This document shows positions 1 through 8,008 of a DNA stretch of 64,000 nucleotides, piece by piece. This stretch comes from Flavobacteriales bacterium 33_180_T64 (GTDB lineage Bacteria; Bacteroidota; Bacteroidia; Flavobacteriales; Flavobacteriaceae), in the NCBI GenBank assembly GCA_002162685.1, contig MAAQ01000022.1:1-64000 (forward strand). Reading direction: 5' to 3'. Made by a program: the position numbers and the translations under genes. Each line of letters opens with the position of its first letter. Positions within the stretch are counted from its first letter, which is position 1. The notes beneath the pieces are model-generated. The model saw nothing but the letters and a program-made list of their open reading frames with translations, made no database searches and was not told the origin of the DNA.

Positions 1-1949
1 GATCCTGAACTTGTCGTTTCTTCAAAAGTAACTATTGCTGTTCCACAGGTATCACTTGCGGTTAAAGTCTCTTCAACTGGGATACTATCACAATCTACAG
101 TTGTATTTCCTGGAAGCGCCTCATTAAATGTTGGATTAATAGTGTCTTCAATAGTAAAAGTAGCTTCTTTTGTAATTTGATTTCCGCAATCATCAGACAA
201 TGTAAAAGTTACAGTTTCTAAACCTGTATTTCCACACATAGCACTCAAACCTGAACTATTATTGGTAATCGTTGCTACACCACAAGAAACTGTTCCAGAA
301 AAACTATCAAGCCATGATGCAAAAGCTACATCAAAATCAGTTACATCATCACATTCAAGAATCATACCAATAGGTTCGTTAGTCCATGTTGGACCTTCAA
401 ATATTATTTTGTCTAATCTGCCTTGAAAAATATTCACATAATACACAAAACCGTCTAAAGGGTTTTGCATCATATGTACAATTCCAGACCCAAAATTAAT
501 AGGAGCAAAACTAGAAACATCGCTAATCCAATTCATAGTACCATCAGTAAACGTCGCTACATTTATCCAGTCTCTAACATAGTCGGTAAAAAAATACTTA
601 CCATTCATACTACTTCCTAAAGCATCTCCTTGAATATAGACACCACAAATAGCCGCATTTCCTCTAAATTCAATACCAGTAGTTGGAGATTGAGCAGTTC
701 CAATACGAGGGTCAGTAGGAGTAACACCATCAAACCATGGAACGCGTGCTTCATTAGAATTTCCATGTCGCCATGCAACTTCAGGTCTATCATGTACAAA
801 ACGTCTAAGTGCTGGATCAAAACTATCATTGAACGATGTTGGTTGCGTGCAATTGTCTGCGAAAAGCACGTTGCCTTCATCAGGATTTGTTGCTCCAGTA
901 TTATAGTAATTACTATTAACTGTTTGTCCTTCATATAAAGGCCATCCACCATTTAAGCCTCCTTTATCAAAAATATGAAGATCTTCCCATGTAACCCAAC
1001 CTACATCAGCGATATGAATAATTCCTGGGTTACCATCATTTGGATTGGTACTCCCACTACCAGCTTGAATAGACATTCGAAATGGGTTTCTTAAACCCAT
1101 AGACCACATTCGGGATTTAGGCGAACGCGGATTAGCAGCTTCATAAAACGGATTAGATGCTAATCCATCACCAGTTACTGGATCTAATCGTAATATTTTT
1201 CCACAGAGAGAAGTTAGCATTTGACTTCTAAATGCACCAACATTTTCTTCAGGTCTCATAATACCATCATCAATTGCCTGTTGGTAATAGGTTTCTGAAG
1301 CGTTACCATCATCAATCGAATTATAACTAGCATTATCACCTGTTGAAACTAAAAGCGTACCATCATTAGCAAAGATTATGGTTCCACCAGCATGAGATTC
1401 GTGAGTTAAAGGCACACCTGTAGAAATCGATTCTCCTAAAAGTACAGTTCTTGAACTATAATTTGTTGTTAAAGGGCTATTAGAAATATTAAGTTGATAG
1501 CGCGTTACTCGACTTATAGATGCTTCATAATAATCGTTATCATCTGGATCATAACTAGGTGTACCAAAATTCATTAAATGTTCCCTATCAACCATATAAA
1601 ACATATATACTAAACCATTCGTGTCAAAATTTGGGTCTAGACAAAAGCTAGCAAATCCGAAATCTCTCCAATCACCTACTTCATCTGAAATATCGAGTAC
1701 TGGCGTTGCTTGTTTGACATAAGTTGTTCCGTCCCAATTAGAGACATAAACATGTCCGCGTTTTTCCCAAACGAACATTTTAGTACCATCTTGATTAAAT
1801 ACAACACCCATAATAGTATTGTAACCAGATTGCACTTCAACTGCTGAATAGCCTGTGGGTAATTGCGCATTAACAATACATGTGAAACAAAAGAAAATAA
1901 CAAGGAAGATTAATCTTCTAAGTTTTAAAATATTTACGTAGCAAAACAT
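1..1949 (-). CDS. Glucose/sorbosone dehydrogenase-like secreted protein (C-terminus off the window)
   Basis: An uninterrupted frame of about 649 codons starts at the ATG at 1947-1949 and runs off the left edge. The N-terminus is a signal peptide ending in NAQ. Residues of roughly 30-450 look like the six-bladed propeller of the glucose/sorbosone dehydrogenase (PQQ-type sugar dehydrogenase) family, with stretches such as HESHAGGTI, GDNASYN, SLCGKILRLDP and WSMGLRNPFR. From about residue 540 there are Cys-containing HYR/Ig-like repeats (for example VTFTLSDDCGNQITKEATFT and a following similar unit), as in T9SS-exported flavobacterial proteins; a sorting domain would be expected off-window. It probably oxidises sugars or merely binds glycans; PQQ dependence is inferred from the family. 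Transcribed away from the TauE gene, which ends 215 bp upstream. Confidence 0.78.
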   Translation of the reverse strand, partial: MFCYVNILKLRRLIFLVIFFCFTCIVNAQLPTGYSAVEVQSGYNTIMGVVFNQDGTKMFVWEKRGHVYVSNWDGTTYVKQATPVLDISDEVGDWRDFGFASFCLDPNFDTNGLVYMFYMVDREHLMNFGTPSYDPDDNDYYEASISRVTRYQLNISNSPLTTNYSSRTVLLGESISTGVPLTHESHAGGTIIFANDGTLLVSTGDNASYNSIDDGNASETYYQQAIDDGIMRPEENVGAFRSQMLTSLCGKILRLDPVTGDGLASNPFYEAANPRSPKSRMWSMGLRNPFRMSIQAGSGSTNPNDGNPGIIHIADVGWVTWEDLHIFDKGGLNGGWPLYEGQTVNSNYYNTGATNPDEGNVLFADNCTQPTSFNDSFDPALRRFVHDRPEVAWRHGNSNEARVPWFDGVTPTDPRIGTAQSPTTGIEFRGNAAICGVYIQGDALGSSMNGKYFFTDYVRDWINVATFTDGTMNWISDVSSFAPINFGSGIVHMMQNPLDGFVYYVNIFQGRLDKIIFEGPTWTNEPIGMILECDDVTDFDVAFASWLDSFSGTVSCGVATITNNSSGLSAMCGNTGLETVTFTLSDDCGNQITKEATFTIEDTINPTFNEALPGNTTVDCDSIPVEETLTASDTCGTAIVTFEETTSSG

Positions 1950-2164
1950 AATATCGAAGTTAATTGGTTGTGAAAAATCTTGCTACTAATCTTAATGTTA
2001 CATTAAAGATAAGCATATAACTCCAAAAATGACTCCGTAAACAGTAATATCTTAGGTTAGAAATTTCTATTTATTAATCAACTATATAAACTACAATAAG
2101 GTTTTGAAAAAATGAGGCTATCTAATAACAGCTATTGTTATGATAATACTTTAAAGTTTTCGCA

Positions 2165-2965
2165 TTACGAAAGTTCTTTTAGAATAATATATATTCCCAT
2201 AATTAGAACAAACCATCCAAAACTTTTCTTTAGTTTTTTACCGTCAATAAACTTTGATAAATAAACACCTAAAAAAATACCTATTACAGAAACAGTTGTA
2301 AAACGAATTAAAAACATCCAATCAATTTCTAAATTTTCAATATCGCCAATAAAGCCAATTAACGATTTTATAGCTATAATTAGCAGCGATGTTGCGACAG
2401 CTTTTTTCATTGGCAATTTTGCCAATAAAACTAAAGCAGGTATTATAAGAAACCCTCCTCCTGCTCCAACAATTCCTGTTAAGAGACCTACAACTAAACC
2501 TTCAGTAACAATAAGTAGATAATTATATTGTATTTCCGTTTCTTCTTCTTCTTTTTCGTTATGATTATTCTTAATCATAGAAATTGAAGCTACTAACATC
2601 ACTATGGCAAAGAAAAGCATAATGGCCATGTTTTTAGTAACTAAGAAATCACCAATAGAAAATAATTCTTGAGGAATGGCTGGCATCAAAAACTTGCGAG
2701 TAGCATAGACTGCTATAAAGGCTGGAATAGCAAAAACAATAGCAGTTTTAAAATCTACTAAGCCTTTTTGCATATTTCTAATTGCACCTACCAAAGCTGA
2801 AACTCCAACAACAAAAAGTGAATATGCTGTTGCTGTGACTGGATTTATAAACATAAAATACACAAAAATAGGAACCGTCAAAATAGAACCGCCTCCCCCA
2901 ATAAGTCCTAGAACTACACCTATTATTAATGCGCCTAAATATCCTAAAACTTGTGTAAAATCCAT
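2165..2965 (-). CDS. TauE/SafE family sulfite/anion exporter
   Basis: A 266-aa, very hydrophobic protein with about eight predicted membrane helices in two similar halves. Each half opens with a glycine-rich helix: GLIGGGGSILTVPIF near residue 20 and GIVGAGGGFLIIPALVLL near residue 165. That two-repeat pattern and the length fit the TauE/SafE (DUF81) family of inner-membrane permeases for sulfite, sulfoacetate or related anions. A short charged cytoplasmic loop (NEKEEEETE) separates the halves. The substrate cannot be read from sequence. It follows the LacI-type gene on the same strand after 101 bp, but nothing links it to sugar use. Confidence 0.88.
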   Translation of the reverse strand: MDFTQVLGYLGALIIGVVLGLIGGGGSILTVPIFVYFMFINPVTATAYSLFVVGVSALVGAIRNMQKGLVDFKTAIVFAIPAFIAVYATRKFLMPAIPQELFSIGDFLVTKNMAIMLFFAIVMLVASISMIKNNHNEKEEEETEIQYNYLLIVTEGLVVGLLTGIVGAGGGFLIIPALVLLAKLPMKKAVATSLLIIAIKSLIGFIGDIENLEIDWMFLIRFTTVSVIGIFLGVYLSKFIDGKKLKKSFGWFVLIMGIYIILKELS

Positions 2966-3066
2966 TATCGCAAAACTAATTATAAAATATAATTAGAACC
3001 CCCTTATACTCAAATAATTTATCACAATTTCTAATTTTCGCTTTAAAGACTAATTTAAAAACACGC

Positions 3067-4074
3067 TTATTTAGTTGTACCACGCAATTGCAGTTTGGTT
3101 TTTATGGTCTTTGTTTCTGTATCTCTTGATGTTTTGTTTTGCAAACGGTTTATTAATAACTCAACAGAAGCTTTACCGATATCTAATGTATGTTGTGATA
3201 CCGTAGATAATTTGGGATCTGTAAACTGAAGTACATTTTCATCAGAAAATCCAATTATCGATAAATCCTGAGGGATTTTATAATTAAACTTTAAAGCCTT
3301 TTGAAGTGCTACCACTCCAGTTATATTATCGATAGCAATAATACCATCAATAGACGTATTCGTTTTAAAAAGTTGCTCTATACGTCCCTCAATAGAACCT
3401 TCTTTTTTAATTGCAATAACTAAGGCTTCTGACTTATAATTTCCAGCCTCTTTTAAAGCTTCAAGATACCCGTTAGTTCTTAGTTTTCCGACACTTAACT
3501 CATCTATATCACTAATAAGTGCAATATGTTTTCTTCCTTCAGAAAGCAGATATTTAGTCGCTTGGTAGGCGGCATCAAAATCGTCTATTATAACTTTATC
3601 AGTATTTATTTTATCTGAAACTCTATCAAACAAAACAATGGGGATGTTTTGTTGCAAAATGGCATTAATATGTTCGACATCATTTGCTACTTGAGTTTCT
3701 TCAGCTAAAGACATTATAAATCCATCTACACTCCCATTAGACAACAATTGAAGACTATCTAACTCTTTAGAAAACTTCTCGTTAGAGACACAAGTAATAA
3801 TATCATAGCCCTGTTTAGATGCTTCCATTTCTATAGCATATAAAGCCTTAGCAAAGAAATGATTTAATATGTTTGGTATGATAACACCAATAGTATTTGT
3901 TTTGCTGCTTTTAAGACTTACTGCTAATTTATTAGGTTTATAATTTAAAAATTTTGCTAAAGCCTTTACACGTTCTATTGTATCTGGACTTATCTCATCG
4001 CTATTGTGCAGTGCTTTTGATACCGTAGAAACCGATACACTTAATTGTTCTGCTAATTGTTTTAGTGTTACCAT
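3067..4074 (-). CDS. LacI-family transcriptional regulator
   Basis: A 335-aa cytoplasmic repressor or activator. Residues 2-55 form the classic LacI helix-turn-helix (TLKQLAEQLSVSVSTVSKAL) and hinge, and residues 60-330 the periplasmic-binding-protein-like effector domain (TIGVIIPNILNHFFAKAL, DGFIMSLAEE, DGIIAIDNITGVVALQKAL, IIGFSDENVLQFTDPKLSTV). Length and domain order match the CcpA/LacI group. The start is the ATG preceding the HTH without extension. It lies just beyond the left end of the glucan cluster, downstream of the DUF255 gene (82 bp), so it could respond to an intracellular sugar such as glucose or an oligosaccharide; that is inference only. Confidence 0.92.
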   Translation of the reverse strand: MVTLKQLAEQLSVSVSTVSKALHNSDEISPDTIERVKALAKFLNYKPNKLAVSLKSSKTNTIGVIIPNILNHFFAKALYAIEMEASKQGYDIITCVSNEKFSKELDSLQLLSNGSVDGFIMSLAEETQVANDVEHINAILQQNIPIVLFDRVSDKINTDKVIIDDFDAAYQATKYLLSEGRKHIALISDIDELSVGKLRTNGYLEALKEAGNYKSEALVIAIKKEGSIEGRIEQLFKTNTSIDGIIAIDNITGVVALQKALKFNYKIPQDLSIIGFSDENVLQFTDPKLSTVSQHTLDIGKASVELLINRLQNKTSRDTETKTIKTKLQLRGTTK

Positions 4075-4156
4075 ATCTTTAAATATAAACTTGGATTTTC
4101 AAAAAAAATATTGACCATTAATATAACTCTATTCAAATAAATAATCAAAAGTGTAA

Positions 4157-6274
4157 TTACTTTGATAGTTGCTCTACAGCTTCTTTGGAATCTGAAACAG
4201 GTAATTTACATGCTCCATTGACACAAACATAGATATAGGTGTCGTCTTCAATAAATCTATTCTCCATGATAGGCAATTGACTTTCGCTTGTAGCGCCAGC
4301 AATTAAAATATTTGGTAAATAGTAATGATTAACTTCTTTCAGTTTTTCTAAAGCATTAGTTCCAGAAATAGCGACTTCATAGTAAGGATTAGAATAATTT
4401 AAATATAGTGAGAACCAATTTGAATATCCTGATGGAGCTTTTTCCAATTGCGCATTAATATTACTTAGCATCTGCTTTGCCATATTAGAATATGTCTTAT
4501 TAGAATAATAATGGCTTAATTTAAATAAACTTTCAGCCAAAACTGAATTAGAAGAAGGAATAACATTATCTATAACTTCAATCTTTCTTGTAATTAAACT
4601 TGTTTCTGTATCTGAAGTAAAATAAAACATCCCATTTTCTTTATCCAGAAAATGAGTAATACTGTAATCCATCAAATCTTTAGCCATACCTAGCCATTTC
4701 TCATCTAAAGTTGCTTGATATAATTCGATAAGTGCCGAAATCGTATGGGCATAATCTTCTGAAAACCCTTCGATAGTACTTTTCCCATTTTTATAATTAT
4801 GGAATAAAGAGCCATCATTGTCTAATTGGTGTTCTTTTATAAAAGTTGCATTTTTAAGAGCTTTATCTAAATATAATGGATTGTCTAATACACGATAAGC
4901 ATCCACATAAGCCTTTAACATTAATGCATTCCAAGATGTCAGAACCTTATCATCAGTTCTTGGTCGTTCTCTAGTATTTCTTACCTTAGAAAGTTTAGTT
5001 TTCCAATTTAATTTCTTCTTATTTAAGTCGTCTTGAGTTAAATTGAAAGTCTCTAAAAAGTCGGCATCTATTTTTGTTTTATAAAGGACATATAGATTCT
5101 TTTCCCATTTACCAGTAGTATTTATATTATAATACGATTTAAACACCTCAAAATCATGTCCTAATTCAGCTTCTAATTCTTCTTTGGTCCAAGAATAAAA
5201 CACACCTTCTTCTAATAGCCCTTCGTCATTTTTGCTATCAGCATCCAGTGAAGAATAAAATGCGCCATCGTTTTGAGTTAACTCTCTTTCAATAAAATCG
5301 AGCGTTTCTATTACAACCGTTTTAAAAGATTCATTTTTGGTTAATTGATATGCATTTGCATAGAGACTCACCAATTGTGCATTATCATATAGCATTTTTT
5401 CAAAATGTGGAATATGCCATTTATTATCAACCGAATATCTTGAGAAACCACCTCCTATATGGTCATATATACCGCCATTTGACATTTTGGTCAATGTAGT
5501 AACTACAAAATCTTGTAAATTTTTATCCTCATTTTGAAAACTATACCTCAATAAAGCACTTAAATTACTGGGCATAGGGAATTTTGGCGCCTTTTTTTGT
5601 CCGCCATTTTTAAAATCTAAAGACGATTTCCAAAGTTCAACCATAGCATGTCCTTTTTCTACATTGAATTGAACGTCGTCTTTATTAATTGTAATTAAAT
5701 CTGAACTCTTGACCCCTTCTGTTAGCTGTTCTGCAAATGCAATAACTTTTTCAGGATCGTTTTTATACAAACTAGATAGCTCTTCCAGAACTTTTGTCCA
5801 TTGCGTTTTTGTAAAATACGTACCTCCAAAAACAGGTCTTCCATCAGGTAATGCTATACAATTAAGAGGCCATCCACCTCTTCCAGTCATGAGTTGAACA
5901 GCATTCATATAAATTTGATCGACATCTGGTCGTTCTTCACGATCAACTTTTATGCTAATGAAATTCTCATTCATTAGTTTAGCTACAGAATCATTCTCAA
6001 AACTTTCTTCTTCCATCACATGACACCAATGGCATGCCGAATATCCAACAGAAATTATGATAAGCTTATTTTCTTCTTGAGCTAAATTTAAGGACTCAGT
6101 ATTCCATGCCTTCCAGTTTACAGGATTATAAGCATGCTGAAGTAAATATGGACTCGTTTCTTTAATTAAATCATTAGAGATTGGCCCAACATCATCAGTT
6201 GCCGTTCTATTTTTCTGTGAGCAACTATGAACCGAAATAACTAAAAGTATGGTATATATTATTTTTTTCAACAT
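4157..6274 (-). CDS. DUF255/thioredoxin-fold lipoprotein (YyaL/SPATA20 family)
   Basis: A 705-aa protein of the YyaL/spermatogenesis-associated protein 20 family. An N-terminal lipoprotein signal ends at Cys18 (VHSC). Residues 35-200 are the DUF255 thioredoxin-like domain with the family's CHWCH motif (Cys81 and Cys84) and the MNENFISIKVDREERPDVD segment. The remaining 500 residues form an (alpha/alpha)-barrel resembling N-acylglucosamine epimerase/GH-type folds. Most relatives are treated as cytoplasmic, so the lipobox is notable: here the CxxC centre would lie in the periplasm or at the surface. No activity is established for the family. It is separated from the last glucan-cluster gene by a terminator-like hairpin at 6333-6365. 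Confidence 0.87.
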   Translation of the reverse strand: MLKKIIYTILLVISVHSCSQKNRTATDDVGPISNDLIKETSPYLLQHAYNPVNWKAWNTESLNLAQEENKLIIISVGYSACHWCHVMEEESFENDSVAKLMNENFISIKVDREERPDVDQIYMNAVQLMTGRGGWPLNCIALPDGRPVFGGTYFTKTQWTKVLEELSSLYKNDPEKVIAFAEQLTEGVKSSDLITINKDDVQFNVEKGHAMVELWKSSLDFKNGGQKKAPKFPMPSNLSALLRYSFQNEDKNLQDFVVTTLTKMSNGGIYDHIGGGFSRYSVDNKWHIPHFEKMLYDNAQLVSLYANAYQLTKNESFKTVVIETLDFIERELTQNDGAFYSSLDADSKNDEGLLEEGVFYSWTKEELEAELGHDFEVFKSYYNINTTGKWEKNLYVLYKTKIDADFLETFNLTQDDLNKKKLNWKTKLSKVRNTRERPRTDDKVLTSWNALMLKAYVDAYRVLDNPLYLDKALKNATFIKEHQLDNDGSLFHNYKNGKSTIEGFSEDYAHTISALIELYQATLDEKWLGMAKDLMDYSITHFLDKENGMFYFTSDTETSLITRKIEVIDNVIPSSNSVLAESLFKLSHYYSNKTYSNMAKQMLSNINAQLEKAPSGYSNWFSLYLNYSNPYYEVAISGTNALEKLKEVNHYYLPNILIAGATSESQLPIMENRFIEDDTYIYVCVNGACKLPVSDSKEAVEQLSK

Positions 6275-6332
6275 ATGAATTGTATTACTACACTCAAATT
6301 AATATTGATTAACATCAAAATATACAATTAAA

Positions 6333-6365
6333 AAAAGCGTGTTTAACAAATATAAACACGCTTTT
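6333..6365 (-). terminator. Intrinsic terminator at the end of the glucan cluster
   Basis: A perfect 13-bp inverted repeat (AAAAGCGTGTTTA at 6333-6345 and its complement at 6353-6365) with a 7-nt loop. In the leftward direction the stem ends in a run of six U, as expected for the terminator of the upstream T9SS gene. In the other direction it also ends in four U. It isolates the glucan cluster from the DUF255 gene. Confidence 0.8.
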
Positions 6366-6397
6366 AATAAATTATAGGGTATAAGGGAACTATATTC

Positions 6398-7801
6398 TTA
6401 TTCTTTGATAAGTTTTATTGTTTTTGTTCCATTATCACTTTCGATTTTGGCAAAATATAAACCAGTATTAATATTAGCTGTACTAATCTCAATGTCACTA
6501 GCATTTGGAGTTAATCTAGAAACTTGTTTTCCTAACACATCATAAAGAACAATAGAACGTATTGTTGTATTACTTTCTACATTCCAATTATTTAAAGTTG
6601 GATTAGGATACACTTTAAATTGAGCAGACGTAAATTCATTTGTCCCTAGAGTTGTGTTTTTATGAAAATAAATATTGTCATACCAAACACTAGCTAAATT
6701 AGAAGTGATACCAATTTGAGCAATATCATTTACTGCAAAACTCCCTGGTATTGTAACATCTACTGAAACCCATGTTCCAGTTATCACTCCAGGAGAGGTT
6801 CCATCATTTATATTAATTTCGAAAGCAGAAGCTTCCGCTCCTCCAAAAGCAAAATCAACAAGTTTAAAGTTAAAAACTTTACCTATTATATTAGTTTCAT
6901 CAGTAAAAAAATCAAAATGGAAATTTGTAAATCCAGTTGCATCTATTCTATTATTCTGAAAATCTATTCCTTGACAAGGCAATCCAAGATATAGTTGTGT
7001 AGGATTACCAGCAATCATAACTTCTGATACAGCAGGATTACCACACCAACCAGCACTAAAAGTATCTAAGGTTACATCTGCATATGCATCACTATAAATA
7101 GAAATCACATCAGCAGGAGCTCTATTAGGTGGTGTTGGCGCTGCAATTATAGGAGGAGATGGGCAGGCAGAACAATTTGGACCACCACAATCGATTTCAG
7201 TTTCTCCGTTATTTAAAATTCCATCATTACACGTTTCTGGAGCAGGTGCTGCAACAGCAGTTATATTATCTACATAACTTGTTGAAACCGGACTACAATC
7301 TCCAGCACCACAAACCCATCCATTTGCTACACTATCCCATAAATTAAAGAAAAATATTTTCTCATAAATCCCTGTTGGTACTGGTAGATTATCTCTAGGA
7401 ATCGTAAAATCAAAAGTTAATACTTCCCAACCAGAACCTGTATGACTAGCATCAGTTGCCGCAGGACCTCCTCCAATGCCTCCATCAGCTCTAGCTAACA
7501 TGTCAAATGCAGTATCAGAATATACATCAACAGTAACGACTTTAGTTACACCAGACAAATCAATATAGTCGCCTTGTAAAGTAAGCTCTGCTTGTTGCCA
7601 TGGCGCTGAAGCAGCTCCAGTAATAATTTCAAGTACATTACCGTGTGTTCCTCCCATTTCAGGATCAGCTACAATCGTAGCACTACCAGGACCGTTAGAA
7701 AAAGCAAGTGCTGGTGCTGGGCCTTCAAAGTCTTCTAATACCACCTGAGAATATCCAAAAGATACAGTCAAAAGCAAGAAGAAAAATGTAATTTTTTTCA
7801 T
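6398..7801 (-). CDS. T9SS-secreted probable glucan-binding protein
   Basis: A 467-aa secreted protein without a recognisable catalytic domain. It has a signal peptide (FGYSQ), an N-terminal beta-sandwich-like region (20-175), a Cys-rich linker near 193-215 (CNDGILNNGETEIDCGG), a second beta-sandwich near 225-385 and a T9SS type A sorting domain (395-467: KVYPNPTLNNW, VLYDVLGKQV, GLYFAKIES, KTIKLIKE). The second sandwich begins NVISIYSDAYADVTLDTF and closely resembles two repeats in the 634-aa lipoprotein of this cluster (NVISMFSDAYTNVTVDTW). I infer a carbohydrate-binding role. A TGTATAGGT box lies about 66 bp upstream of the start, so the gene may have its own copy of the cluster's regulatory signal. 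It is last in the leftward gene series. Confidence 0.8.
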   Translation of the reverse strand: MKKITFFFLLLTVSFGYSQVVLEDFEGPAPALAFSNGPGSATIVADPEMGGTHGNVLEIITGAASAPWQQAELTLQGDYIDLSGVTKVVTVDVYSDTAFDMLARADGGIGGGPAATDASHTGSGWEVLTFDFTIPRDNLPVPTGIYEKIFFFNLWDSVANGWVCGAGDCSPVSTSYVDNITAVAAPAPETCNDGILNNGETEIDCGGPNCSACPSPPIIAAPTPPNRAPADVISIYSDAYADVTLDTFSAGWCGNPAVSEVMIAGNPTQLYLGLPCQGIDFQNNRIDATGFTNFHFDFFTDETNIIGKVFNFKLVDFAFGGAEASAFEININDGTSPGVITGTWVSVDVTIPGSFAVNDIAQIGITSNLASVWYDNIYFHKNTTLGTNEFTSAQFKVYPNPTLNNWNVESNTTIRSIVLYDVLGKQVSRLTPNASDIEISTANINTGLYFAKIESDNGTKTIKLIKE

Positions 7802-7867
7802 GATATTTTAGTTTTAATTAATTTGAATTACAAGAACTGATTTTTTATTGGCTTTTATAGCATTTAA

Positions 7868-7889
7868 CACCTATACAAAAACTATACGT
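7868..7889 (-). promoter_or_regulatory. Candidate operator: two CTATAC boxes 11 bp apart
   Basis: Plus strand carries CACCTATACAA followed directly by AAACTATACGT, so two CTATAC cores are spaced one helical turn apart. The first copy is identical to the 11-mer repeated twice at 27295-27316 (complementary strand). It lies 66-88 bp upstream of the T9SS protein start. Binding by the cluster's LuxR-type regulator is inferred, not shown. Confidence 0.45.
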
Positions 7890-8008
7890 AGTGAAATTAA
7901 AAGAAAAAATAATTTCATTTAAAATAATCATAATTAATTGATTATTAAGATTTTAAATCAAAATAAGACAGCAACAATCATGAAGATTATATCCATACAA
8001 CCACAACT

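Noticed and set aside
617-952. Short frames on both strands at 617-952
   Set aside because: They lie inside the continuous sugar dehydrogenase-like frame that runs from 1949 off the left edge, and are shadows of it.
1676-1903. 75-codon minus-strand frame
   Set aside because: Out-of-frame shadow of the N-terminal part of the sugar dehydrogenase-like gene.
7892-7917. TGAAATTA/TAATTTCA inverted repeat after the VCBS gene at 8009-11305
   Set aside because: Purely A/T-rich apart from one pair at each end, loose 10-nt loop and no clear U-run; too weak to call a terminator.
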